NCBI RefSeq assembly: GCF_004340665.1
Contig: NZ_SLWO01000006.1
Span: forward strand, 1-64,000
Reading direction: 5' to 3'
DNA length: 64,000 nt
Source of the DNA: Pedobacter psychrotolerans
Lineage (GTDB): Bacteria > Bacteroidota > Bacteroidia > Sphingobacteriales > Sphingobacteriaceae
The stretch's first letter is position 1. Every line of letters begins with the position of its first letter. Positions 27,102 through 36,428 of the stretch are shown piece by piece. Position numbers and translations under genes: made by a program. Under the pieces are notes generated by a model, which saw nothing but the letters and a program-made list of their open reading frames with translations, was not told the DNA's origin and ran no database searches.

Positions 27102-27396
27102 CCACAAATGATAATGATGACTAAAAAAGTGATTTAAACAAATGAGTTGCAAAACATAAAAATCTAACTGACAATCGATTATAAAACGAACATTCAGGAA
27201 GAGAAAAAAGAAGAGCGCTTTAACCTTATTATCATGATATTTGCGCCAGGAATAGTAAAATGAGAAGTCTAAAGATTGAATCAAATTGATGCACATCTTA
27301 CTCAATCAAAGTGCGTCAGGTCATTGTACCAATAATATTATCACCTCAAAAAATAAAAATCGGTTTCTTAATTTGGAACCATGAACAATAAATAGC

Positions 27397-28647
27397 ATGA
27401 AAAGAGTAGTTGTAACAGGATTGGGTGCGATAACGCCCCTTGGAAATACAGTAGAAAGTTTCTGGAAGAATATTTTAGCTGGGAAGAGTGGGATTGGACC
27501 AATCACCAAATTCGATACCAGTAAGTTTAAAACACATTTTGCCGCAGAGGTTAAAGACTTTAATCCTGAATCTTTTTTAGACAAAAAAGAGGCTAGAAAA
27601 TTTGATACGTTTACGCAATATGCCATTGCTTCAACTGATGAGGCGATTGCAGACGCAGGACTGGATTTTAAATCAATGAGTGATGATCAGTTGGCTGAAG
27701 TTGGAGTAATCTGGGCAACTGGAAATGGCGGTATCTCTACTTTTGAACAGCAATTGGCTGAGTTTCATCAGGGTGATGGAACACCACGATTCAGTCCGTT
27801 TTTTATTCCGAAGATGATTGTAGATATTGCTGCAGGCGCCATCTCCATTCGCCATAAATTACGTGGACCTAATTATTGCACCGTTTCAGCTTGTGCGTCA
27901 TCCAACACAGCCATTATAAATGCATTCGACACTATTCGCTTAGGAAAAGCCAATATTATGGTGGCCGGTGGGTCGGAGGCTGCAATTACTGAAGCATCAG
28001 TTGGTGGATTTAGTGCAGCACAAGCTTTATCAAAACGAAATGATAGTCCAGAAACGGCATCAAGACCTTTTGATGAAAGCCGTGATGGTTTCGTAATGGG
28101 AGAAGGTGCCGGAGCACTAATTTTAGAAGATTTAGAACATGCTTTAAATCGTGGTGCTCATATTTATGCTGAAATTGTGGGTGGCGGAATGGCTGCCGAT
28201 GCTTACCACTTAACCGGAACACCTCCGGACGGTCTGGGTGCATCTTTAGGTATGAAAAAAGCATTACATGATGCAGGCATTACCCCGGATAAGATTGATT
28301 ATATTAACGCTCATGCCACATCTACAGGTTTGGGTGATCTGAGCGAATTGAATGCCGTAAAAACAGTATTTGGAGATTTACCTGTTGTGATCGGGGCATC
28401 AAAATCAATGACAGGCCATTTGCTCGGTGCTGCTGGCGCGGTGGAGAGTTTAATTAGTATTTTAGCGATCAGAGACGGCATTATTCCACCAACAATTAAC
28501 ACCACAAAACTAGATGAAAAAATCCCGGAAGGATTGAACATCGTTTTAGGGCAATGTATTGAGAAGGAAATTAATTATGTTCTAAATAACACTTTTGGTT
28601 TTGGTGGGCATGTAGCCAGTACAATTTTCAAAAAATATGAAGCATAG
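27397..28647 (+). CDS. fabF: Beta-ketoacyl-ACP synthase II
   Basis: A condensing enzyme of fatty-acid elongation, 416 aa. The catalytic Cys166 is in VSACASSNTAI, with the two histidines in NAHATSTGLGD and MTGHLLGAAG. The N-terminal RVVVTGLGAITPLG and FGFGGHVAST near the end complete the thiolase fold. The NAHATST variant (Ala instead of the more usual Gly) is a small deviation. It stands apart from other fatty-acid genes, so it may be an extra KAS II copy rather than the housekeeping one. It ends two bases from the convergent yceH. Confidence 0.9.
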   Translation: MKRVVVTGLGAITPLGNTVESFWKNILAGKSGIGPITKFDTSKFKTHFAAEVKDFNPESFLDKKEARKFDTFTQYAIASTDEAIADAGLDFKSMSDDQLAEVGVIWATGNGGISTFEQQLAEFHQGDGTPRFSPFFIPKMIVDIAAGAISIRHKLRGPNYCTVSACASSNTAIINAFDTIRLGKANIMVAGGSEAAITEASVGGFSAAQALSKRNDSPETASRPFDESRDGFVMGEGAGALILEDLEHALNRGAHIYAEIVGGGMAADAYHLTGTPPDGLGASLGMKKALHDAGITPDKIDYINAHATSTGLGDLSELNAVKTVFGDLPVVIGASKSMTGHLLGAAGAVESLISILAIRDGIIPPTINTTKLDEKIPEGLNIVLGQCIEKEINYVLNNTFGFGGHVASTIFKKYEA

Positions 28648-28649
28648 TT

Positions 28650-29300
28650 TTATTTATCCATTAAGAGATTAACCAGTTCTTTCAGGTCTTCAACTTCTTG
28701 TTCAAGTTTTGAAATTCGATTTTCCAACGCTTCATTGGGTTGGAAAATCGTTGTTTCAGAAGTCTGATTTTCTACTTCTGGTGTATGGGCTTGTTCGCCT
28801 AATAAATGAATAAATCGGGCTTCCTTCTGACCCGTTTTCTTCGGCAATTGTTTTACAAAAGCATGCTCACCATTTGAAAGTTTCTGAAGTTGTTCCAACA
28901 CTTCTTCAATACTATCGAATTCATAAAGCCTTCCTGAATTACTGTTAATTTCTCCTGGTGTTAATGGTCCACGCAACAGCAGTAAACTTAGGATAGAAAG
29001 TTCAGATGGTACCAGTGGATATACGATTCCCAAGTTATGTTTATATTTAATTGCTCTGCTTGAACCACCTGTAGCTGTTGAGGTTAATCCTTTTATTTTT
29101 AAAGCATTCAATGTTAGGGTAACAGTTTCTTCATCATAATTGACAACAGGATTTCTTGAACTTTTTTGATTACAGGCCGCTGTTAAGCTATTTAAAGTCA
29201 TGGGATAATAATCCGGTGTAGTTCTGCTCTTTTCAATCAATGAACCTAACACACGTTGTTCCTCCGCAGATAAATCGGGTAGTGCTTTAATCTCTTCCAT
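28650..29300 (-). CDS. YceH/DUF480 family protein
   Basis: A 216-residue protein of the DUF480 (YceH) family with two winged-helix domains: EEQRVLGSLIEKSRTTPDYYPMTL and the CNQKSSRNPV box in the first, and LLLRGPLTPGEI in the second. A C-terminal heptad-like stretch (ENRISKLEQEVEDLKELVNLL) suggests a coiled coil for oligomerisation. The family's function is poorly known. It is single, convergent with fabF. Confidence 0.87.
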   Translation of the reverse strand: MEEIKALPDLSAEEQRVLGSLIEKSRTTPDYYPMTLNSLTAACNQKSSRNPVVNYDEETVTLTLNALKIKGLTSTATGGSSRAIKYKHNLGIVYPLVPSELSILSLLLLRGPLTPGEINSNSGRLYEFDSIEEVLEQLQKLSNGEHAFVKQLPKKTGQKEARFIHLLGEQAHTPEVENQTSETTIFQPNEALENRISKLEQEVEDLKELVNLLMDK

Positions 29301-29541
29301 TTGATAAAAATAGAAATTGGCTTTACATTTTCAGAAATTATTTTAAAAAATCAGGATTTCTTTATAGAGTTGGCTACAATGAACGATTTTCTATTTAGAA
29401 CAGATTAAGTTTTACCTAAAATCAGAGCTTTAACGACACATAAATATTACTTCATAGAATTGTTCTAAATTTCTTATTGTACAGATTTTAAGGTTTATAT
29501 TCACGATATTTAAAATTGCACTACTTTACAAAACATATTTT

Positions 29542-30165
29542 ATGCAATCATCTGATCCTAAAAATAATCAGGGTGATAGCAGAAGAGATTTCCTGAAAAA
29601 AAGTTCTCTCATCACTGCTATTGCCCTCACACCATCAGTTGCCTTAAAGGCTGCAGAAAGCCAGGCTGATGAACGCTTCGCCGAGCTTTTTGAAAAAATC
29701 CCCTTAAACCTTACCGTTAATAATAAGGCATATCAGACATCTGTTGAACCTCGGGTTACGCTGCTGGATTATTTGCGGGAAGAACTGCATTTAACAGGCA
29801 CCAAGAAAGGTTGTGATCACGGTCAATGCGGGGCTTGTACCGTTCACGTTGATGGTGAAAGGGTTAATTCATGCTTAAGTTTGGCGGTGATGAATGAAGG
29901 TAAAAAAGTAACCACCATAGAGGGCCTGGCCAATGGTGATGAATTACACCCGATGCAGGCCGCATTTATTAAACACGATGGTTTCCAATGTGGCTACTGT
30001 ACACCCGGGCAAATTATGTCTGCAGTGGCATGTGTGAATGAAGGCCATACCACTTCCAGATCTGAAATTAGTGAATACATGAGTGGAAATATCTGCAGAT
30101 GTGGTGCTTACCCAAATATAGTTGATGCAATCATTGAAGTATCGAAAGGAGAAACAAAGGCATGA
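29542..30165 (+). CDS. paoA: Aldehyde oxidoreductase [2Fe-2S] subunit (PaoA type)
   Basis: The small iron-sulfur subunit of a three-subunit xanthine-oxidase-family enzyme. The first cluster ligands are Cys91, Cys96, Cys99 and Cys111 (CDHGQCGACT), and the second Cys150, Cys153, Cys185 and Cys187 (CGYCTPGQ, CRCGAYPN). The N-terminus has SRRDFLKKSS and a hydrophobic segment, a Tat signal, so the folded complex should be exported to the periplasm as in E. coli PaoABC. The stop overlaps the next start by four bases, showing tight coupling. Substrates are probably aromatic or aliphatic aldehydes. Confidence 0.9.
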   Translation: MQSSDPKNNQGDSRRDFLKKSSLITAIALTPSVALKAAESQADERFAELFEKIPLNLTVNNKAYQTSVEPRVTLLDYLREELHLTGTKKGCDHGQCGACTVHVDGERVNSCLSLAVMNEGKKVTTIEGLANGDELHPMQAAFIKHDGFQCGYCTPGQIMSAVACVNEGHTTSRSEISEYMSGNICRCGAYPNIVDAIIEVSKGETKA

Positions 30166-31145
30166 TCAATTTTCAATATTTAAGAACAACAACTTCTAAA
30201 TCGGCATTGGCTTTATTATCAAAAGATAAAGCAGCCAAATTTCTGGCTGGTGGAACCAACCTGATTGATTTAATGAAAAGGGGAGTAACCACACCGGAGA
30301 AGCTGATCGATATTAACCATGTACCTTTAAAGCAGATCGAACTTAAAGGTGATACAATAATAATTGGTGCACTGGCATCAAATACGGCAGTTGCAGAACA
30401 TGCACTAATAAAGGAAAAACTTCCATTATTGGCTAATGCTTTAAATGCAGGTGCTTCTGCGCAGTTGCGTAATGTGGCTACAGTAGGAGGAAACATGATG
30501 CAGCGTACGCGTTGTGGTTATTTTTATGATACGGAAATGCCTTGCAATAAACGCCAACCGGGATCTGGTTGTGGCGCTATTGGTGGCTTTAACAGAATGC
30601 ATGCTATTTTTGGCACATCAGAAAAATGTATCGCTGTTCATCCGAGTGATATGTGCGTGGCATTAATCGCACTGGATGCAACTGTTGTACTGGCCAATCA
30701 GAAAGGTGAACGCAAAATATTATTTAAAGATTTTCACCGCCTCGCTGGAGATACACCGCAGTTAGACAATAACTTAAAGACTGATGAAATGATCATTAGG
30801 TTAGAAATCCCGATAAATAACCTGGCTAAAAATTCTCATTATCTGAAAGTAAGAGACCGTGCTTCATATGCATTTGCCTTGGTTTCTGTTGCAGCGGCAT
30901 TGGAAATCTCTGATCATAAAATTACTGATGTGCGGCTAGCTATGGGTGGCGTAGCACATAAACCCTGGCGTTTAACGGCATCAGAAAATTTCCTTAAAGG
31001 AAAGGAAGCATCAACAGCGAACTTTGAACTGGCTGCTAAATTAGCCATGACTGATGCAAAGGGTTTTGGTGAAAATGATTTCAAACTTCAAATGGCACCC
31101 AATTCAATTATTGAAGCATTAACCCTTGCAAAATCAAAAGCTTAA
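30162..31145 (+). CDS. paoB: Aldehyde oxidoreductase FAD subunit with extra [4Fe-4S] site (PaoB type)
   Basis: The middle subunit, 327 aa. FAD-binding marks are FLAGGTNLIDLM near residue 28 and VATVGGNMMQRTRC. Four cysteines, Cys118, Cys128, Cys137 and Cys156 in a stretch running to AVHPSDM, match the additional [4Fe-4S] cluster that distinguishes PaoB from ordinary xanthine-dehydrogenase FAD subunits. It overlaps paoA by four bases and is followed two bases later by paoC. It carries electrons from the Mo site through FAD. Confidence 0.9.
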   Translation: MINFQYLRTTTSKSALALLSKDKAAKFLAGGTNLIDLMKRGVTTPEKLIDINHVPLKQIELKGDTIIIGALASNTAVAEHALIKEKLPLLANALNAGASAQLRNVATVGGNMMQRTRCGYFYDTEMPCNKRQPGSGCGAIGGFNRMHAIFGTSEKCIAVHPSDMCVALIALDATVVLANQKGERKILFKDFHRLAGDTPQLDNNLKTDEMIIRLEIPINNLAKNSHYLKVRDRASYAFALVSVAAALEISDHKITDVRLAMGGVAHKPWRLTASENFLKGKEASTANFELAAKLAMTDAKGFGENDFKLQMAPNSIIEALTLAKSKA

Positions 31146-31147
31146 CC

Positions 31148-33277
31148 ATGGAAAATAGAATGCTAAAAGATGAAAACGATCGTGTAGACGGCGTTTTTAA
31201 GGTAACTGGTAAAGCGAAATATTTTGCCGAGTATGAACTTCCGGGTTTAACTTATGGTGTGCTGGTAACCAGTACCATAACAAAGGGAAAGATTACCACA
31301 TTAGATACTAAGGCAGCTGAAAAAGCACCTGGTGTAATCTCAGTACTGTCTCATTTAAATAAGCCCTCGGCTCCCGGTTATGAACAGGATGGCGGCTCTC
31401 CAATGAAGATTTTTTACACAGATAAAATTTTCTATAACGGTCAACCTATTGCCATGGTTGTTGCCAATACTTTTGAAAGGGCTACTTATGCCGCATCGCT
31501 GGTTAAGGCAACTTATGCTAAGGAGGAATTCAACACTAATTTTGACAAGGCAGTTGCCGATTCAAAATCAAAAAAACTTCAGGGTCAACCTGATTATAAA
31601 CGAGGTGTAGAAAATGCATATAAAACCGCTGAGGTAAAAATTGAAGAAAAATACCATCTTCCTATCGAGACACATAATCCGATGGAGTTACATGGAATTA
31701 TTGCAGATTGGCGGCCAAATAATCAACTTACCGTTTATGCCAAAACTCAAGGTGTAAAGGCTACACAGGGTACTATTGCCAACGTTTTTAAAATTCCTGT
31801 AGAAAATATCCAGGTGAATTCTGAGTTTGTTGGAGGTGGCTTTGGAATGGCACTTAGAACCTGGCCTGTAGAGATTGCGACTGTAATGGCATCGAAACAC
31901 ATTGGTAAGCCGGTAAAACTCGTGATCACGCGAATGCAGATGTTTACGATGGTGGGAAATCGCCCTGCAGCTATACAAACTATCGGTTTGGGTGCCAATA
32001 AAGATGGAAAGCTTACAGGAATCACACACCGAGCATTTGGCGAGACTTCTGTTTACGAAAACTTTACGGAAGGCGTGGTTAATATGGCGAAATTTATGTA
32101 TCAATGTGATAATGTAAATACCCAATATACTGTTGTGCCTGTAGATTTAGGTGTTCCGATCTGGATGCGTGGACCTGGTGAAGCGACAGGTGCATTTGCG
32201 CTGGAAAGTGCCATTGATGAAATGGCTCATGCACTAGACATGGACCCGCTGGAATTCAGAATTAAAAACGACCCGGAAAGAGATCAACAGCGAAGTCTGC
32301 CATTCTCAGATAAAAACATCAAAGAAGCCTATCGTGTTGGTGCACAAAAAATAGGCTGGAATGAAAGAAAGAATAAACCTGGAAGTCTGATAGATGGTCA
32401 GTTGAAAACTGGTTACGGTGTAAGCATCGGTGTTTTTAATGCCAACAGGGGTAGAGCCAGTGTAAAAGGTATTTTAAAAGCAGATGGCTCATTGGTATTA
32501 CAAAGTGCAACGAGTGATATTGGTCCGGGCACTGGAACCGGCATGACTTTGATCGCGAGTAAATTAATGAAGATCCCTGCTGATAAAATTACATTTGAAC
32601 TGGGAGATTCTTCTTTGCCACCCGCACCAAGTCAGGGTGGTTCTGCTACGCTTTCTACAGTTGGTTCTGCTGTTAATGATGTTTGTGTAGCCTTAAAATC
32701 TACCATCGCAGAATTGGCGGCTAACTCCAATATGGATGCCACTGCTAACTTTGTAGATGTTTTAAAGAAAAATAATTTGCCTTCAATTGAAATCATGAAG
32801 CAAAGTCAGGCAGGAAAAGAACGCGAAGCTTATTCGATGTATTCGTTTTCCATTCATTTCGTGAAAGTAAAAGTGCACAGTTTAACCGGGGTAGTGAAGG
32901 TGGATAAAATTGTATCTGTTGGAGATTCCGGAACCATTGTAAGTCCAAAGACCGCTCGTAGCCAGATGGTTGGAGGTGCAGTGGGTGGCGTTGGCATGGC
33001 GCTGACTGAAGAATCTATTATTGACCATCGTTATGGCAGGTACATTAATAATAATTTCGCTGATTACCATGTACCGGTAAATGCAGATATTCCTGAAATT
33101 GAAGTGCATTTCATCAATAAACCTGATCCTTATATCAATCCGATGGGGGCAAAGGGAATGGGGGAAATTGCTTTAATCGGTTTTTCAGCTGCTGTAGCCA
33201 ATGCGGTATTTAATGCCACAGGTAAAAGAATCAGAAGTTTACCCATTACGCCTGATAAAATTTTAGCAGATAGTTAG
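31148..33277 (+). CDS. paoC: Aldehyde oxidoreductase molybdenum subunit (PaoC type)
   Basis: The large catalytic subunit, 709 aa, binding molybdopterin cytosine dinucleotide. Visible are the FVGGGFGMALRTWP loop near residue 230, the substrate and cofactor loops MRGPGEATGAFALESAIDE and the catalytic glutamate region GAKGMGEIAL near residue 670. The order paoA-paoB-paoC matches the E. coli operon. No PaoD/XdhC-type maturation gene or Mo-cofactor gene lies nearby, so maturation must come from elsewhere. A hairpin repeat array follows. Confidence 0.9.
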   Translation: MENRMLKDENDRVDGVFKVTGKAKYFAEYELPGLTYGVLVTSTITKGKITTLDTKAAEKAPGVISVLSHLNKPSAPGYEQDGGSPMKIFYTDKIFYNGQPIAMVVANTFERATYAASLVKATYAKEEFNTNFDKAVADSKSKKLQGQPDYKRGVENAYKTAEVKIEEKYHLPIETHNPMELHGIIADWRPNNQLTVYAKTQGVKATQGTIANVFKIPVENIQVNSEFVGGGFGMALRTWPVEIATVMASKHIGKPVKLVITRMQMFTMVGNRPAAIQTIGLGANKDGKLTGITHRAFGETSVYENFTEGVVNMAKFMYQCDNVNTQYTVVPVDLGVPIWMRGPGEATGAFALESAIDEMAHALDMDPLEFRIKNDPERDQQRSLPFSDKNIKEAYRVGAQKIGWNERKNKPGSLIDGQLKTGYGVSIGVFNANRGRASVKGILKADGSLVLQSATSDIGPGTGTGMTLIASKLMKIPADKITFELGDSSLPPAPSQGGSATLSTVGSAVNDVCVALKSTIAELAANSNMDATANFVDVLKKNNLPSIEIMKQSQAGKEREAYSMYSFSIHFVKVKVHSLTGVVKVDKIVSVGDSGTIVSPKTARSQMVGGAVGGVGMALTEESIIDHRYGRYINNNFADYHVPVNADIPEIEVHFINKPDPYINPMGAKGMGEIALIGFSAAVANAVFNATGKRIRSLPITPDKILADS

Positions 33278-33965
33278 TATCGCTAGCCGGGATCTCTAAT
33301 CCCGGCTCTACGAATTGCGGATTTAAAATCCGCAGTTAATGCGATCGAGATTATAAATCTCGACCAACCACGCATAATTTTTATATTCATAGTGATATTG
33401 TTAGTCGGGATCTCCAATCCCGACTCTTCTATTTGCGGATTTAAAATCCGCAGTTAAGTCAGGTCGAGATTATAAAACTCGACCAACCACGCATAATTTT
33501 TTATACCCATAGATATTGCTAGTCGGGATCTCCAATCCCGACTTTTCTATTTGCGGATTTAAAATCCGCAGTTAATGCGATCGAGATTATAAACCTCGAT
33601 CAACTACGCATAATTTTTTATATCCATATTGAAATTGTTAATCAGGATCTCCAATCCCGACTCTTCTGTTTGCTAATTTCAAATCCTTAGTAAATGCGAT
33701 CGAGATTATAAATTTCGACCAATCATGCATAATTTTTTATATCTATAGTGATATTGTTAGCCGGGATCTCCAATCCCGACTCTTCTATTTGCGGATTTCA
33801 AATCCGCAGTTAAATAAGGACGAGATTATAAATCTCGACCAACTAAGCATATTTTTTTATATCCATAGCGATATTGTTGGTCGGGATCTCCAATCCCGGC
33901 TCTACGAATTGCGGATTTAAAATCCGCAGTTAATGTGATCGAGATTATAAATCTCGACCAATAAA
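33278..33965. repeat. Six tandem copies of a three-hairpin repeat (about 119 bp)
   Basis: Six units start at 33287, 33405, 33523, 33642, 33761 and 33881 (periods 118-120). Each contains three inverted repeats in the same order: CGGGAT...ATCCCG, GCGGATTT...AAATCCGC and CGAGATT...AATCTCG, separated by a short ATAATTTTTTATA tract. Unit 4 has decayed arms. The array fills the gap between paoC and the S8 protease gene, where no ORF is credible. Confidence 0.9.
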
Positions 33966-33998
33966 AAAAGGGCAAATTTCAATGAAATTTGCCCTTTT
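33966..33998. terminator. Strong bidirectional terminator
   Basis: 16-base perfect arms AAAAGGGCAAATTTCA and TGAAATTTGCCCTTTT around a single base, with A/T runs on both sides. It lies between the plus-strand paoABC region and the convergent S8 protease gene, and suits both. Confidence 0.9.
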
Positions 33999-34015
33999 AA
34001 TAAATAGATTTAAAA

Positions 34016-35629
34016 TTATTTAGCAGATGATTTTCCGGTATATGTAGCCGCTAATTTAAGTGCTTCGTAAGCATTAACCACACCGCCACTTATACACAAA
34101 TCAGAAAAAGGTACTGATACGGTTTCAGCATTTTCTTCATCACCTTTTTTATAAGATACATTGTGGTTAACCTTCGTTACCGACTTTACAATGATTTCTT
34201 TTACTTGTGCAGCAGATAATTTAGGATAATACGAACGAATTAATCCCGCTAAACCAGCAACAACAGGAGAAGCCATACTCGTTCCATCTAAATCTTTGTA
34301 TTTAGAACCTGGAACGGTAGAGTGAATTTTAACACCAGGTGCAAATACATCAACCTGTGTTTTACCAAAGTTAGAGAAACTTGCTTTTAATGTTTCATCA
34401 TCTTTTGGACCAGATGCACCAACCGTAATCCAAGATGCGATGGTTTTTTCATCTAAATCTTTATGGTTAGGAAAATTATTTTCAGTATCAATATTTTTAT
34501 TTTCATTACCTGCAGCTTGAACAATTAGCACATCTTTAGAAGCTGCATATTTCATAGCATCATTCACAACAGCTTTATCCCAGCTGTATGCTTTACCAAA
34601 ACTCATATTAATAACTTTAGCACCATTATCAACAGCATAACGAATACTATTGGCTACATCTTTATCACGTTCATCACCATTTGGTGTGCAACGAACGCCC
34701 ATAATCGCCACATTATCAGCTACACCCATGATTCCAAGCTTATTGGTTCTATCAGCAGCAATAATACCAGCCACATGTGAACCATGCATGGCATCAGGAC
34801 CAGTTACATCATTATTACCGTAAAATTTCTCGTTATCATCATTAGGATTATCACCAACAATAGTACGTGGATCATAATCAATGTTTAAGTTATATTCTGC
34901 CTGACGGGTATAATAATCTAAGCCTTCTTTAATCTGATCTTCATAAAATTCTTTGAATGAACCTTTATCCAATTGCTGAACCATCACCGATTGGATACGT
35001 CCCTCCATATCATTGGCAGGCTTAAAGTTTTTAAAATCTTCAATAGTCGGATTTTCTTTGCCTATTTTCTTCACTACACCATCTAAAGCGTTTTTGAAAC
35101 CCGAAATACCAGCCAATCCTTGTTTAGCTTCACCCAACTGTTTTTCAAGATCTGCCCTCATGGCTTTAAATGCTTCCCAGTCTTTTTTATCTTTTTCGGC
35201 AACGTTAGCATCCGTAGTATTGGCAAAACGTGTTTGGTCACGGCGCACTAAACGGGTAAGCTCCAGTGTTTCAAAATTTACAGATCCTTTTGGTCCGCCA
35301 ATAAAATTCCAGCCGTGAATATCATCTGCATAGCCATTTTTATCATCGTCCTTATTATTACCTGCAATTTCTTTGGCATTTACCCACATGATGCGCTTTA
35401 AATCTTCATGCATCGCATCAACACCACCATCATTTACAGCAACAATAACTTTTGTTGATTTTTTACCTTTAAGCAATTCTTTGTAGGCTTTTTCTGTACT
35501 GATTCCAAATGTTGAATCAGTTTTTAAATCAAGATTTTGCCAGTTTGCTTTTTGTGCATTGGCAAATAATGGAACTGCAATAACAAATGCACCGGTTAAT
35601 AGCACATTAAAAATTCTATTCTTATTCAT
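34016..35629 (-). CDS. Secreted S8 (subtilisin-like) serine protease
   Basis: A 537-residue secreted subtilase. The triad is Asp67 in VNDGGVD (the DSG-like motif, changed to DGG), His in HGSHVAGIIAA near residue 283 and Ser in DGTSMASPVVAG near residue 449. A Sec signal peptide ends near FANAQ (residues 22-26). About 190 residues between the Asp and His, with helical and charged segments (KDKKDWEAFKAMRADLEKQL), form an insertion not found in the minimal fold. The function of the insert is unknown. Minus strand, ending at a shared terminator. Confidence 0.9.
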   Translation of the reverse strand: MNKNRIFNVLLTGAFVIAVPLFANAQKANWQNLDLKTDSTFGISTEKAYKELLKGKKSTKVIVAVNDGGVDAMHEDLKRIMWVNAKEIAGNNKDDDKNGYADDIHGWNFIGGPKGSVNFETLELTRLVRRDQTRFANTTDANVAEKDKKDWEAFKAMRADLEKQLGEAKQGLAGISGFKNALDGVVKKIGKENPTIEDFKNFKPANDMEGRIQSVMVQQLDKGSFKEFYEDQIKEGLDYYTRQAEYNLNIDYDPRTIVGDNPNDDNEKFYGNNDVTGPDAMHGSHVAGIIAADRTNKLGIMGVADNVAIMGVRCTPNGDERDKDVANSIRYAVDNGAKVINMSFGKAYSWDKAVVNDAMKYAASKDVLIVQAAGNENKNIDTENNFPNHKDLDEKTIASWITVGASGPKDDETLKASFSNFGKTQVDVFAPGVKIHSTVPGSKYKDLDGTSMASPVVAGLAGLIRSYYPKLSAAQVKEIIVKSVTKVNHNVSYKKGDEENAETVSVPFSDLCISGGVVNAYEALKLAATYTGKSSAK

Positions 35630-35727
35630 TTGTGTTTTTTTTGTATTAAACGGCGAAAGATAATTTTAATTTTTTTCTTTCCCATAAATTGTATTAAAAA
35701 TGATGTTTTACAAACTTTATAAATAAA

Positions 35728-35754
35728 AAAAATCCCAAATAAATTGGGATTTTT
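35728..35754 (-). terminator. Terminator after the DUF4142 gene
   Basis: AAAAATCCCAA-ATAAA-TTGGGATTTTT, an 11-bp stem. The flanks are A/T rich. It separates the DUF4142 gene from the S8 protease gene on the minus strand. Confidence 0.85.
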
Positions 35755-35779
35755 ATAGTAATATGCAATGTCGTAAATT

Positions 35780-36376
35780 TTATTTTAAACCAGTTACAAT
35801 CTGTTTTGCCATTACATTGTGCTGTTCTATGATTGCCAAAGTTTTGGTAGCCCATTCTTTTAAGCCTGCATCTTTATTTGATACACCTTCTTTAAATAAA
35901 GCAACAGTTTTTTCATGGTCGGTAACCATCATGTCCATATAGTGCTTGTCAAATGCAGCACCAGTCATTTTTTTCATCTCATCCAAATGGATTTGATCTT
36001 CCGCAGGTAAAGCATCCGGAGTAATTACTTTCTTTTCAATGGCGAAAGCTTTAAGCTCCTTGTTAGCCTGTGTATGATCAGCTAACATTTTTGTAGCGAA
36101 GTCTTTAACTTTTTGATCTGATGCATTTTTTAAAGCAATCTTAGCAGCTTCAACTTCCATAATGCCACCAACAGCAGCTTTTCTAAGGAAAGTAGCACCT
36201 GCTTCATCTATACCAGATTCTACAACCTCACTTCCGGCTACGTGATTACCATTAACCATGGTGGTATCTCCACCTACGCTATCTTTAGTGGTATCTGATT
36301 TTTTATCTGCTGTTTGACAGGCTTGAAAGGTAAGAGCGGAAGCAACTATCGTTGATAGTATAAATATCTTTTTCAT
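35780..36376 (-). CDS. DUF4142 lipoprotein
   Basis: A 198-residue lipoprotein with lipobox TFQAC (lipid Cys20) and an acid/lysine-rich linker. The mature part is a DUF4142 four-helix domain (about 60-198): FLRKAAVGGIMEVEAAKIAL, KDFATKMLADHTQANKELKAFA, DKHYMDMMVTDHEKTVALFK and WATKTLAIIEQHN. Conserved histidines in ADHTQAN and TDHEKT may bind metal, as in ferritin-like domains, but this is an inference. Many Bacteroidota have several copies, often linked to envelope stress. Confidence 0.82.
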   Translation of the reverse strand: MKKIFILSTIVASALTFQACQTADKKSDTTKDSVGGDTTMVNGNHVAGSEVVESGIDEAGATFLRKAAVGGIMEVEAAKIALKNASDQKVKDFATKMLADHTQANKELKAFAIEKKVITPDALPAEDQIHLDEMKKMTGAAFDKHYMDMMVTDHEKTVALFKEGVSNKDAGLKEWATKTLAIIEQHNVMAKQIVTGLK

Positions 36377-36428
36377 GTATGTTCTTGTATTGATATAGAA
36401 TTAAAACAAGTGTTAATGAAAAAGGTTT

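Noticed and set aside
27093..27305. 70-codon minus-strand ORF between the TetR gene and fabF
   Set aside because: Phe/Leu/His/Cys-heavy composition, no recognisable domain, no promoter; looks like chance in AT-rich DNA. The gap 27102-27396 otherwise shows nothing clear.
31688..32125. 145-codon ORF antisense to paoC
   Set aside because: Shadow of a strongly conserved gene; His/Ser/Arg-rich with no domain.
33287..33965. Possible CRISPR array
   Set aside because: Period of about 119 bp with the whole unit repeated, palindromes inside and no short repeat alternating with unique spacers; no cas genes near.
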